From positions 44,571-108,570 of the forward strand of contig NZ_MDGL01000043.1 of the NCBI RefSeq assembly GCF_002742265.1: a stretch of 64,000 nt of DNA. Direction: 5' to 3'. Position numbers and translations under genes: made by a program. The DNA comes from Maribacter sp. 4G9. GTDB taxonomy: Bacteria > Bacteroidota > Bacteroidia > Flavobacteriales > Flavobacteriaceae. The notes beneath the pieces are model-generated. The model did not search any database. It was not told the origin of the DNA and saw only the letters and a list, made by a program, of their open reading frames with translations. Of this stretch, positions 1 through 8,575 are shown piece by piece (position 1 is the first letter of the stretch; every line of letters starts with the position of its first letter).

Positions 1-245
1 ACCTCAGTGGGTGACCTAATCTCAAACCAATAAACACAGGGGTCCGTATATGACAGAAACAAATCAATTAGCTTAAGGTAGGTCTTTGTACTTTTTATTG
101 CATCGATACCAAGACCTTGAAATTCATCTAATGCCAATTCAATAGTTCTATAATTTTTCGGTCCAGTTTTTGAAACGTCTGTCAAGGCTCGCGATAGGAC
201 AGCTGAATATTCCTTTAAGATTCTTTCTGGTTTCAACTCTATCAT
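1..245 (-). CDS. Hypothetical protein, 3' part outside window
   Basis: An open frame runs from an ATG at 243-245 on the minus strand to the window edge without a stop (81 codons visible). The protein begins MIELKPERILKEYS and is soluble and mixed in charge. No family is recognised. It lies 16 bases downstream of the small gene at 262-417 in the same direction, so the two may be co-transcribed. The C-terminal part is cut off, so its function cannot be judged. Confidence 0.6.
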   Translation of the reverse strand, partial: MIELKPERILKEYSAVLSRALTDVSKTGPKNYRTIELALDEFQGLGIDAIKSTKTYLKLIDLFLSYTDPCVYWFEIRSPTE

Positions 246-261
246 AGTTTATTTGAACTTT

Positions 262-417
262 CTATCTAGACCTCTTTCCATCTCTAATTTCCTGACAGGT
301 TTTACAAAGTCTTTTGCCTCCTGTACCGCTTCTTAAATTATCTTTTTCTATATTATTTCCAACTGTACATTTCTTATATACATGATGAACGTCGCTCATA
401 ATAGAATGATAAGCCAT
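262..417 (-). CDS. Small protein with a CxxC pair (51 aa)
   Basis: A 51-codon frame starts at ATG 415-417 and ends at TAG 262-264. It encodes a basic, histidine-containing peptide (MAYHSIMSDVHHVYKKC) with a later C-K-T-C pair, a layout suggesting a tiny zinc- or redox-binding module. The gene sits between two others of the same direction with short gaps. No family is recognised and the call rests on the frame, its position and its composition. Confidence 0.45.
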   Translation of the reverse strand: MAYHSIMSDVHHVYKKCTVGNNIEKDNLRSGTGGKRLCKTCQEIRDGKRSR

Positions 418-464
418 AATTTTGAATTTTAGTTAGTAAATATGATTGATTACTTGTTTGAACC

Positions 465-608
465 TTATTCCTTCAAAGCTTTATTTTCTGTTTCTTTAAC
501 CCTTTTTATGTACCCGGCTTTTTTTCCAAGCGCATATCCAAGAATGAAAATTCCAATAGGAACGATAGATAATAATATTAATTGAGGAGCTCCGATAGCT
601 AAATACAT
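465..608 (-). CDS. Small single-span membrane protein (47 aa)
   Basis: The frame starts at ATG 606-608 and ends at TAA 465-467. Residues 3-28 form one hydrophobic helix containing GAPQ and GIFILGYALG, followed by a basic tail with KRVKE. Such short N-out membrane peptides are common in Flavobacteriia and usually unannotated. It lies between the small CxxC gene and the DUF3761 gene, all on the minus strand. The function is unknown. Confidence 0.5.
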   Translation of the reverse strand: MYLAIGAPQLILLSIVPIGIFILGYALGKKAGYIKRVKETENKALKE

Positions 609-674
609 ATTTTTGATTTAAGATTTATTTAAACTTTGATTATTGTACGATTACCTACTAAATAGAAACTTATA

Positions 675-1190
675 TTATTGAACAAGCCAACGACTTACCC
701 CTCCATGATGAGAGCAAGCTCCTCTACCAGTTGCAGAAGACCTGGTTCCATCCCTACATATCGCGCCGACCCTTCTTTTAGATTTTTTGCTTTTAATCAC
801 AGGTTTAGACGTTTTGGAAGAAAGCCTTGTTGATTTCTTTTTTAAGATTTTGGTCCCGTATTTGGGAGAGTTGGATTTTACTTGATATCTAGAAGTTCTT
901 ATTTCCGCTGTTTTACTACCAGAGCTATTCGAGGGAAGTTTGGATACCACATTTGTATTCTTAATCTTGGATTTTTTGTAAAAAGTAGTTTCAGAGTAGT
1001 CTACAGAATTACCACTTTCTAATTCCGATATTATGAAATCAAGATCTGCAAGGGAGTCTTGGTAGGCACGAACTAATCTCTGAATATTTTCCCTTTTCGT
1101 TTTTATGACTTTAATCTCTGAAGATTGAGCATAAATAGGATTTACTCCTAAAGCAAATATTAGCATAGCAAACCTGATTAATTTTGACAT
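675..1190 (-). CDS. Secreted basic protein with C-terminal DUF3761-like domain
   Basis: The 171-residue product has a signal peptide (residues 1-21, ending near IYAQ), then a low-complexity lysine- and serine-rich linker (about residues 70-140), and a C-terminal block of about 25 residues with CRDGTRSSATGRGACSHHGG. That block matches the DUF3761 pattern of two cysteines around C-R-D-G-T and C-S-H-H-G-G-V, best known from short proteobacterial exported proteins. The two Cys and two His could bind metal, but no function is established. The basic linker could bind nucleic acid or cell wall; this is inference. It is probably the first gene of a leftward run of small genes. Confidence 0.75.
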   Translation of the reverse strand: MSKLIRFAMLIFALGVNPIYAQSSEIKVIKTKRENIQRLVRAYQDSLADLDFIISELESGNSVDYSETTFYKKSKIKNTNVVSKLPSNSSGSKTAEIRTSRYQVKSNSPKYGTKILKKKSTRLSSKTSKPVIKSKKSKRRVGAICRDGTRSSATGRGACSHHGGVSRWLVQ

Positions 1191-1272
1191 TTTATAGTTT
1201 AATTATCACTAAAAACCTAATACTTCCTTGGCTTTATATTAAACTGCAATTTCCAGAGTGCTTTTAGATTCT

Positions 1273-2511
1273 CTATTCATCGATTGTCGAATCAGGCAAT
1301 TCTAAAATCGCTGAAGTTGACAATTCATTACCAGCAATACCTTTAATTGAACCAAACAGTACATTTATATTTTCTTGAACTCCCCAAATTTGCTTTTCTC
1401 TGGTTGCAAAATTTTTGAATGCTGCTTTTTTCTCATAATTCAATTGTTTGATCATTGAATCATAATTTTCAATTATCCTACTAATATTCTGTACAAACTC
1501 ATTACTTGTTAAATAAGAATACAGCAATTCCATTTTATCTCCTTTATTTTCATCAGAAGATTTTATAGACTGTGTTTTTAGCAATAGAGATCTTAGAACT
1601 AAGGAAACACTTTTTACCTCATTAAAACCACAAATCCATACTCCATTTTTTTCTCCGAACCTATCCATGTCAGGTGGGAATGTCTCCGTAACGATTACGG
1701 CAATATCTGCTTTACAGTTAATTTGGTCTTGTTTGAGTTTATTAATCCAATCGTTTGAAAAATTCTTAGTTCGCTTACTTTCATAAACTATTGAGCCACA
1801 GGTTTGTTGAAGTGAATTTATGACAGTTTGTATACAATCTGCACCACGAACACCTTTACCAACTTCATCTATTTCATCAAAAGGATAGGCGTTTCTTAAA
1901 AGCTCTTCAAGTGCCAATTCCTGAACTTCTCCTTGCATTTGCATAGAGCCTTGCTCAGCTTTTCGCTTCATTTCATCAATAAGCTTCTTTTGGTCTTCAA
2001 GCTGTTTTTGATATTCCTTTTCTTTTAAAGCCATTGCTTCTCGTTCTTTGGCCTTCGCCTTATCTTCTATTTCCGTTTGCTTCTCCAGTAACTCTTTTTG
2101 AACATTTAATTTAAGGTCTTCAGCTTTCTCTTTTAGTTCATTTTCCCTTTTTAGCAAATCAATTTCTTGCGCTCTTAAAGCACGATTTTCTTCTTTCTTC
2201 TTATCATTTTCTTGTTGTAGCGCTTTTAGTTGTTGTTCAAACGTTTCGTTGGTCTGCTTCTGAATCTTCTCAGATTCCTTGGCTAAGCGTAGTTCCAGTT
2301 TTTCTTTGAAAAGTTCATTCTCTTTTTCCTTTTTCTGTTCAAACTCCTCTTTTTCTCGGGCTAGTTTACTACGTTCTTCATTAAATATTTCTGCCTGCTC
2401 GGCCACCTTACGTTCGTATTCAGCCTTAAAATGGGCTTGCATTTTACCTGACAGCGCTTCTTCGACATCAAATTCGTGTGCACAATTAGGACACTTTATT
2501 TTATCTACCAT
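1273..2511 (-). CDS. DUF2130 coiled-coil protein, nuclease-like fold
   Basis: The 412-residue protein has an N-terminal C-P-N-C zinc-ribbon half site (residues 8-11), a long charged coiled coil (about 25-210) and a C-terminal DUF2130 domain (about 220-400). The motif VYESKRT near residue 241 followed by KADIAVIV near 268 is the family signature. Its E-x-K spacing resembles the PD-(D/E)XK nuclease core, so nuclease activity is plausible but not shown. The family occurs patchily and often near restriction or defence genes. Here the OLD-family nuclease lies just upstream in the same direction with a 117-base gap, so the two may work in one cargo module. Confidence 0.85.
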   Translation of the reverse strand: MVDKIKCPNCAHEFDVEEALSGKMQAHFKAEYERKVAEQAEIFNEERSKLAREKEEFEQKKEKENELFKEKLELRLAKESEKIQKQTNETFEQQLKALQQENDKKKEENRALRAQEIDLLKRENELKEKAEDLKLNVQKELLEKQTEIEDKAKAKEREAMALKEKEYQKQLEDQKKLIDEMKRKAEQGSMQMQGEVQELALEELLRNAYPFDEIDEVGKGVRGADCIQTVINSLQQTCGSIVYESKRTKNFSNDWINKLKQDQINCKADIAVIVTETFPPDMDRFGEKNGVWICGFNEVKSVSLVLRSLLLKTQSIKSSDENKGDKMELLYSYLTSNEFVQNISRIIENYDSMIKQLNYEKKAAFKNFATREKQIWGVQENINVLFGSIKGIAGNELSTSAILELPDSTIDE

Positions 2512-2628
2512 TTGAATTTTATTTAGGTCTTAAACTCTTATAATATAAGGACACTAAGGGTTTCGTCTGAATTCTCTCAAAAAGCTGTGGACAACTACGT
2601 TACATTTACAATTTAGACAATTAGTTTT

Positions 2629-4422
2629 CTATATATAATTAGCAAATACCTTATTTATTACTGTTTTCCAATTCTCAGGAATATCCTCAAACTTTTTCCA
2701 CTCTTTAGTTTCTAAATGCGCTTTAAATGGTTTGTCTTTTGAGGGTGAGTCATAACCTAAAGTATCTTCGATGTTTTCTTCCAACATTACTCTTTTCTCC
2801 TCTGATTTCAAAGCTTTCAAAATTCTTGGATTTACATCTTCGGCTCTTGATTTTCCCTGGTCTCTATCATGTATGACAAAATACTCCGTTATTCCCAAAG
2901 AACTAAAATATCGAAGCAGTGGCGGAATAGTAGCTTTTCCTCTTGCTTTGATAAATTGATAATCTGATACAATTCTGTCCTTGGTGTGCTTCGGTAGAAT
3001 ACTAATTGTTTTTCGTAAAACAACATCTTCTGTATCACCTTCTACAATAACAATTTTCTTTGAGAAAAATGCTCTCGCAAAATAATCGTCAATCTTCACA
3101 AGCATTTTAACGTAATCTCTATCATTGCCTTGTAGTTCAAGAAACTTTTCGGTGACGGAAAAAGCCGTAGACTTTACAAATGAGTCACTTTGTATAGAAA
3201 TGTTATTGATGACTTGATTTTCTTTTTCTCTTGAAAGGTCAATCATATATGGAGAGTGTGACGTACAAACTATTTGATTACTAGAACCAGCTAATTCATA
3301 AATTGTATCTCGCATTTGATTTGAGGCATTTGGATGTAGAAAGAGCTCTGGTTCTTCAAAGCAAATAACTAAATTTCTTAAGTCTCCATTACGTTCCTTT
3401 TTCCAATCTTCCCTAAACTTAAGCAGAGAAAATGCAGTTGAGCGTATCATACCTGTTCCTTGATATGATACATCGGTCATAATATTAGAACCTAATTTAA
3501 TATCATACTTTGGCTTTAAAAAACTACTTGGATCTGAAAGATTTACTTTAGCATGTATTTCAGAATCGGGGAAAATTGATTTGATTGTAGTATTGACACG
3601 AACCATTAATTTCCCAAAAATCGTTTCAGTATTTTCTGTATCTATCTCTTTTTCTAATTCGCCAAAGTATTCCTTTACTTTGTCAAAATTTTCTGAGCTT
3701 TCAACTACATCATCAAATATTGTAGACATAACTTCTCCGAGAGCTGTTTTCTTGTCACTGTCTATTTCGTTTGCTTTATGTTCTGCCGGTATTAATATAA
3801 ATTTTGGGAGTTTGGATATGACATTTTGAGGAATACCCCCTGGGTTATTAATCCAGTTAAAAGTTTCTTTATAGTCCCATGCCGGAGCAAATGTATCCAG
3901 TAAATTTTTATACTTTGCTATTGTAAGGTTTTGTGAGTTACCAATATCCTTAAAATGTTCTTTGACCACACTTTCCTCGATTCCACTTTCAATAATTGAA
4001 TCAATTGTTATTTTGGCTGCATCAAAAACAACTGGTTTTAGTTCCTTATTTTGCTCCCAAATTTCATATTTGGGTTTATTAGTTGAGAAAGTTTTTCTAT
4101 ACTTTATTTTTCTTTTTTCATTTTCAATAAAAACCCTGCCTTTAAAACCAATCCAACCATTTGCATCTAGGGTAACATCAGTAAATGTTCCGACAAGAAC
4201 TATTTCTGTACTTGAATTTTCTACACAATTTGTATCTACATTGAAAATTTTAGAATAATCATCCTCTGTAGGTGTATTTGCTGTTAATAACAATTCTATT
4301 GCTCTTAAAATGGAGGATTTTCCCACGTTGTTTTCTCCAATTAAAAAAGTTGCATCACCAAGTTGAATATCAATAGTAAAACACTTCCTAAATCCTCTAA
4401 TTTCTAATTTTTCTAATTTCAT
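2629..4422 (-). CDS. OLD-family ATP-dependent endonuclease (ABC ATPase-TOPRIM)
   Basis: Starting at the methionine of MKLEKLEIRGFRK, the protein is 597 residues. It has an SMC/RecF-type ATPase with Walker A GENNVGKSS (29-37), a Walker B region ICFEEPELFLHP near 354, and a C-terminal TOPRIM domain beginning near 455 with IVIVEGDTEDVVL, whose E and later HDRDQ supply the metal-binding acidic residues. This is the layout of overcoming-lysogenization-defect nucleases, of which GajA of the Gabija system is a member. No UvrD-like helicase partner is adjacent, so it is not a typical Gabija pair. An upstream in-frame ATG at 4476 would add 18 residues with no similarity to the family; the inner start fits better. 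Confidence 0.85.
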   Translation of the reverse strand: MKLEKLEIRGFRKCFTIDIQLGDATFLIGENNVGKSSILRAIELLLTANTPTEDDYSKIFNVDTNCVENSSTEIVLVGTFTDVTLDANGWIGFKGRVFIENEKRKIKYRKTFSTNKPKYEIWEQNKELKPVVFDAAKITIDSIIESGIEESVVKEHFKDIGNSQNLTIAKYKNLLDTFAPAWDYKETFNWINNPGGIPQNVISKLPKFILIPAEHKANEIDSDKKTALGEVMSTIFDDVVESSENFDKVKEYFGELEKEIDTENTETIFGKLMVRVNTTIKSIFPDSEIHAKVNLSDPSSFLKPKYDIKLGSNIMTDVSYQGTGMIRSTAFSLLKFREDWKKERNGDLRNLVICFEEPELFLHPNASNQMRDTIYELAGSSNQIVCTSHSPYMIDLSREKENQVINNISIQSDSFVKSTAFSVTEKFLELQGNDRDYVKMLVKIDDYFARAFFSKKIVIVEGDTEDVVLRKTISILPKHTKDRIVSDYQFIKARGKATIPPLLRYFSSLGITEYFVIHDRDQGKSRAEDVNPRILKALKSEEKRVMLEENIEDTLGYDSPSKDKPFKAHLETKEWKKFEDIPENWKTVINKVFANYI

Positions 4423-4652
4423 TCGCCCTGTTTTTATTAGTATAGGAGTAAAATAAATTTCTATGCTTTTCGACATATATACCCACTTAACAATTAGAGT
4501 ATATTCGCATGTAATTATGAATCATTCTTAGTAACTATTGTCAAAATTCAAAAATGGTGTGGCATATGGTTTTAATAACCGAAGACGCAATATAGAAATT
4601 ATTGTATTTTTTTTCTTACAGAAAAGCGTAATTCATAAATCACAACTTTTGT

Positions 4653-4660
4653 TAGCTTTG
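4653..4660 (+). promoter_or_regulatory. Bacteroidetes -7 box for the EEP gene
   Basis: TAGCTTTG fits the TAnnTTTG -7 consensus and lies 21 bases before the ATG at 4682. This places transcription start close to that ATG and excludes the longer upstream frame as the protein start. No clear -33 TTG is present at the usual 19-base distance. Confidence 0.5.
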
Positions 4661-4681
4661 CAACTTTCTAAGCTAAGTTTT

Positions 4682-5494
4682 ATGTTTAAAAAAGCCGTAC
4701 TAATATTATTTCTTTTTCTTTCCAATATCATCTTCTCACAGCAGAATGATTTTAACCTTATTTCATGGAATATTCAAGATTTTGGCAAGACAAAGAATAG
4801 TAAAGAATTGGATGAAATTGCCGACATTTTAAGAGAAGCAGATATAGTAGCAATACAGGAAGTCGTTACAGGTTACGGAGGTGCCCAAGCAGTTGCTAAA
4901 TTAGCCGATATTCTCAATAGAAAAGGTGCTCAATGGGATTATGTGATAAGTGACCCTACCAACAGTTCAAAATATGTTACAGAACGTTATGCTGTAGTTT
5001 GGAAAACCAAACATATAAAAATAAAAAATAGAGGCAAACTGATTAAGGAATTGGATACCCTTGTTGATAGAGAACCTTTTTTAATAGACTTCTATATGAA
5101 AAATAAAAAAATAACCGTTATTAACTTTCACTCTAGGCCTTATAACAAAAATCCAGAAGCAGAAATTAAAGCCTTGACAAAGTATATCATCAATTCTTCT
5201 TCTTCCCCTTTGATTTTAGCAGGAGATTTTAATGTAAATGAAGCTGAATCTGTATTTGACACTTTTAAAACCAAAGGGTTTACTGCCGCCATAACTAATC
5301 AAAAAACAACACTAAAAAAGGCTTGTGACGGTTTTGAATATCGCAACCATCCTATTGACAATGTCTTTTATTCTGACTCCTTGCTGAAAACAGAAAGTGG
5401 TGTGCTCGATTTTGTTAGGGCTTGTGATAATCTAGAAAAAGCTAGAAAGCTTTCGGATCATTTACCCGTTTTTTTGAAGTTTCAACTGAAATGA
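4682..5494 (+). CDS. Secreted endonuclease/exonuclease/phosphatase family protein
   Basis: The 270-residue product starts MFKKAVLILFLFLSN, a signal peptide cleaved near FSQ, so it is exported. The EEP (DNase I-like) fold is shown by LISWNIQDFG (metal-binding Asn), IVAIQEV (metal-binding Glu), AGDFNVN (catalytic Asp/Asn) and a C-terminal SDHLPV (catalytic His). All key residues of a metal-dependent phosphodiesterase are present. A small secreted nuclease is the likeliest role, but phosphatases share the fold. It is transcribed rightward, opposite to its neighbours, from its own promoter. The upstream ATG-like extension is rejected because it would bury the signal peptide. Confidence 0.85.
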   Translation: MFKKAVLILFLFLSNIIFSQQNDFNLISWNIQDFGKTKNSKELDEIADILREADIVAIQEVVTGYGGAQAVAKLADILNRKGAQWDYVISDPTNSSKYVTERYAVVWKTKHIKIKNRGKLIKELDTLVDREPFLIDFYMKNKKITVINFHSRPYNKNPEAEIKALTKYIINSSSSPLILAGDFNVNEAESVFDTFKTKGFTAAITNQKTTLKKACDGFEYRNHPIDNVFYSDSLLKTESGVLDFVRACDNLEKARKLSDHLPVFLKFQLK

Positions 5495-5550
5495 GGAATC
5501 TAAATTTCACGAAAGACAACTGTAAGTCCTTTGGTTTAAGTAGTAAATGA

Positions 5551-6453
5551 CTATTTCTTGCTAATAAATTCATTAATGATTTTTTCCATATCAGAAGGTA
5601 AGTCTGCATTTCTCAACTCATAATAACCGACTTCCATCTTATCAAACCAATTTTCCCAATACGCTTTTATAATATCATCTTCATAAACATTTCCTTTAGC
5701 TGGGTTTATTCCAAGGACCAAAACTTCTAAATCTTTTAAGTCAGTTGCAGCGGATAAAAAGCCATAGTTTCTGTCATTGAATTTTTGCTCCCAGTCAGCC
5801 TTATTTAATCTATTTTCCTGAATGGACTGAGGGGTCAAATACGTTGAAAGGTTATTCTCATCTCTGATATTGTCAATATGGAACAAATACCCATCAGTTA
5901 AAATTATCAGGATGTTTCTTGAATTTTCTTCAATACAGAAATCTTTGACTTTGTTTTTAAAAAAACTCCACACGTCTGAGCCTACATACTTATCATCTTC
6001 TAAGGTTTGCTCATAGATTTCTCTAGGTTCATTTGAATAAACTGATTTTACATTATTAAATAATTCTGGTGTAGCATTACTTCTATTGATATGAAATTTT
6101 AAATCTTTAGAAATTCTATTTATTCTTTGATTTTTTGGTTCTGGATTAAAGTATACAGCAATTCTGTCATTAATAGTTCGTTTTTTCTTTATACTCAAAT
6201 GGTTTATAAAAGCGTTAGAAATTGATTCTATATAGCCAATATCTCGCATGTAAAATTCCATTGTCTCGTTGTGATATTTTACGGTGTCAATTCTATCTGA
6301 CAAATCCAACAAAAGGCTGACATTAAGGTTTGCGGGTTCCTTTTCCCTCTGAACAGAACTCCCTTCAAAAACGGTCTTTTCTTCTTTAGGCTCATCCCCA
6401 CAAGATATGAGAAGAAGAATCAATAGGTTAACTAAAAGTCTATGCTGCCTCAT
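5551..6453 (-). CDS. vWA-like lipoprotein of a TerB-containing operon
   Basis: The protein (300 aa) has a lipoprotein signal (LLILLLISC, modified Cys at about 18). The mature part shows features of a von Willebrand A fold: a first strand SLLLDLSDR carrying a DxS metal site (residues about 45-53) and a later strand ending LIILTDG. The central region is charged and lacks other recognisable motifs. It is the last gene of a tight operon: only four bases separate it from the coiled-coil membrane gene, which in turn is four bases from a TerB-like gene. vWA and TerB proteins co-occur in Ter-type stress systems, suggesting an envelope stress or defence role. That link is inference. Confidence 0.6.
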   Translation of the reverse strand: MRQHRLLVNLLILLLISCGDEPKEEKTVFEGSSVQREKEPANLNVSLLLDLSDRIDTVKYHNETMEFYMRDIGYIESISNAFINHLSIKKKRTINDRIAVYFNPEPKNQRINRISKDLKFHINRSNATPELFNNVKSVYSNEPREIYEQTLEDDKYVGSDVWSFFKNKVKDFCIEENSRNILIILTDGYLFHIDNIRDENNLSTYLTPQSIQENRLNKADWEQKFNDRNYGFLSAATDLKDLEVLVLGINPAKGNVYEDDIIKAYWENWFDKMEVGYYELRNADLPSDMEKIINEFISKK

Positions 6454-6457
6454 TATC

Positions 6458-7723
6458 TTAATTTGTAGTGAATATTAAATTTTGAAAGTCCATCTCGGTT
6501 AAATTTAGATTTTCTAAATGTTCCTTTTCAATTCCTTCACATTGATTGCGAATAGCCTCTAACTGTTTTAATGGGAATGAGAGTTCTGAATTAATAGCTT
6601 GATACCAACCCTCTTTATATTGATAGTGATAATGCAGGTATTCTTTGACTGGAAAAATAAAGCCATCTATTTTAGTTTGTAATTCAGAAATTTTACCCTG
6701 AAATTCAATAGAAGCTTGTTTTATGGAATCAATTTTCGACTTAAGCTCTTCAAGACTTGCATCTAGATTTTTTATCTCATCTTTTCTAACCCTAATAAAA
6801 GCTCTTATTTTATCGACATTTTCGTGTTCTTTCATTATAAAATCAAATACTAAACCCCAAATAACGTAAACCACAAAACCGGCGAAGATTATACCCCAAA
6901 AATTCACACTTTGGATAGCATCATATGGTGTGAACTCCTGACCTACAAGAGCATTAAAAGTGAAGATTTTCTTTTCTATTAAATAAGCTAATATTACATC
7001 AAACAGAAACGTAAGGATAAATAGTGTTACTAATTTCATTGTTGCTTGCCAGCCTTTTATTTTATGAAACATGTGAACCAAATAACCTAGCCCCATAAAA
7101 ACAAATGGAATGGTACCAACAAATATTGCTTCGAGCATTCCATCAGAAAGAGCCTTACTAAAAGCATTTGCATCGAAAATTGCTGCTGTTAAACTAGCAG
7201 TTTCAAAATCTTTAAAAAAACTGGAATAAGATGCTGAAATGTAGAATACAAATAAGTATATGGTGATTGGCAGCAATAAGAGTAGCCCAATATAGAATTG
7301 CGCTTTAGGTCGCTTATCAGCGTCTATACCATATTTTTCTGGATTTAGTCTTACATTAATCATGTCTGACTTTTTCTCTTCTACTAAATGCGATGTATTT
7401 TTAATTTGATCCTCAATAATACTTATTGCGGTATCTCTTTTCTTCAGTTCTGTTTTATTCTTCTCTTGTTCTTCTATATAAGGTTGTTTTAGTCTTTGTT
7501 GTTCACTCAGCTGTTTCCTACATTGGTCTTCAAAACTGTTATACAAATTTCTTAAACCTACTCCAAAAGTTACTGGTTCGCCTGAGGCTTTTACAGAAGC
7601 TCCATAACCACTTTGATAATATGTCACCCTAATCTGATCTCTGAGTTCTTCATCAAAACCCTCCTTAATTTCTTCTTGAGGTATAGGTTTTTTAAGGGTA
7701 AAAAGGTTTTTAATATTTTCCAT
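6458..7723 (-). CDS. Coiled-coil integral membrane protein
   Basis: The 421-residue product has a soluble N-terminus with a coiled coil (about 65-125), a block of about four membrane spans between residues 140 and 305 (for example FYIGLLLLLPITIYLFVFYI and FWGIIFAGFVVYVIWGLVF), then a second coiled coil (about 312-365) and a C-terminal segment. This symmetric coil-membrane-coil layout suggests a scaffold that links cytoplasmic factors at the inner membrane. No named family is recognised. It sits between the TerB-like gene and the vWA lipoprotein gene with four-base gaps on both sides, so the three are surely one transcription unit and probably one complex. Confidence 0.75.
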   Translation of the reverse strand: MENIKNLFTLKKPIPQEEIKEGFDEELRDQIRVTYYQSGYGASVKASGEPVTFGVGLRNLYNSFEDQCRKQLSEQQRLKQPYIEEQEKNKTELKKRDTAISIIEDQIKNTSHLVEEKKSDMINVRLNPEKYGIDADKRPKAQFYIGLLLLLPITIYLFVFYISASYSSFFKDFETASLTAAIFDANAFSKALSDGMLEAIFVGTIPFVFMGLGYLVHMFHKIKGWQATMKLVTLFILTFLFDVILAYLIEKKIFTFNALVGQEFTPYDAIQSVNFWGIIFAGFVVYVIWGLVFDFIMKEHENVDKIRAFIRVRKDEIKNLDASLEELKSKIDSIKQASIEFQGKISELQTKIDGFIFPVKEYLHYHYQYKEGWYQAINSELSFPLKQLEAIRNQCEGIEKEHLENLNLTEMDFQNLIFTTN

Positions 7724-7727
7724 TTGA

Positions 7728-8132
7728 TTACGTATTCAGGTTCTTCAAAATCTCTTCTTTACTTGTATTGATTTTAGCATTTTCCAACAGAAAATCAGTC
7801 AATGGAACAATGTTATTCTCTAGGAAATCGAACTTTTTACAATATTTTTTTAGGGTGTTATACTCGTCCTCAGTCACCTTACCATCAGCCCATATCATTA
7901 CTGCTAAATCATATAAATATTCCACTCGTGTTTCTTGCGAATCTGGAACTGATGAATAATTCGAAGGACTCAATAACAATTCATTTAATTGTTCTTTTGA
8001 AACCCCTCTTTCTTCTGCAAATTCATAAAGCATTCGCATTTCTAGAATGTCAAAATCCTCATCAGACAATGCTATCTGATATAGTCTTAGAAAGTGACTT
8101 TTTAGTTCTATTGATATTTCAGGTTTTTCCAT
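7728..8132 (-). CDS. TerB-like protein
   Basis: This 134-residue helical acidic protein contains YLYDLAVMIWADGKVTEDEY followed by LKKYCKKF, the two-helix signature of the TerB (tellurite-resistance/DjlA-like) fold, in which the D-G-x-V-x-x-x-E motif sits between helices. The N-terminal half, with SDEDFDILEMRMLYEFAEERG, is a first divergent copy of the same motif. TerB proteins bind metal or membranes in Ter stress systems. The gene is followed after four bases by the coiled-coil membrane gene and preceded by the DUF6804 gene with an 11-base gap. Tellurite resistance itself is not implied. Confidence 0.7.
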   Translation of the reverse strand: MEKPEISIELKSHFLRLYQIALSDEDFDILEMRMLYEFAEERGVSKEQLNELLLSPSNYSSVPDSQETRVEYLYDLAVMIWADGKVTEDEYNTLKKYCKKFDFLENNIVPLTDFLLENAKINTSKEEILKNLNT

Positions 8133-8143
8133 ATTAAGATGAT

Positions 8144-8515
8144 TTATACAATTCTATCTCGCTCAAAATTCTTTTTTCTTGGTTTTGCTGAATCGTCTTC
8201 TATTGATTTATTCTTGCGCCCATTAAGTACATATAAAAACAGTACCCCTGAAATAAAATCCAAGGGCATCCATAATATTTTCTCGTAGAGATATATAGGG
8301 AATATCGGGTTGAACAGGATCAGAATTATTGAAAAAATCAGCACCATATAGGTTTTGAGTATATTTTCTAGAATCACCACTATTGCACCTACAAAAACTA
8401 TTATCCTTAGTACTAAATAGTACTGCTTTGGCATATTTAATAACGCCATAAATAATGCTATTGCACTTATTAATGCAATAAACCTGATTATCTTTTTCTG
8501 GGTACTAACTTTCAT
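8144..8515 (-). CDS. DUF6804-like small membrane protein
   Basis: The 123-residue protein has four predicted membrane helices (about residues 10-28, 33-50, 52-70, 78-98) and a basic C-terminal tail. The segment with NPIFPIYLYEKILWMPLD matches the conserved loop (N-P-I-x-P-I followed by L-W-x-x-D) of the DUF6804 family of small Bacteroidetes membrane proteins. The family has no known function. Its end is 11 bases before the TerB-like start, placing it in the same leftward operon. Confidence 0.6.
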   Translation of the reverse strand: MKVSTQKKIIRFIALISAIALFMALLNMPKQYYLVLRIIVFVGAIVVILENILKTYMVLIFSIILILFNPIFPIYLYEKILWMPLDFISGVLFLYVLNGRKNKSIEDDSAKPRKKNFERDRIV

Positions 8516-8575
8516 TTAAAGTGACATTTATTAGAACGAATTCAATTATGCAGTAGCATTACTTCGAGCGATTCA

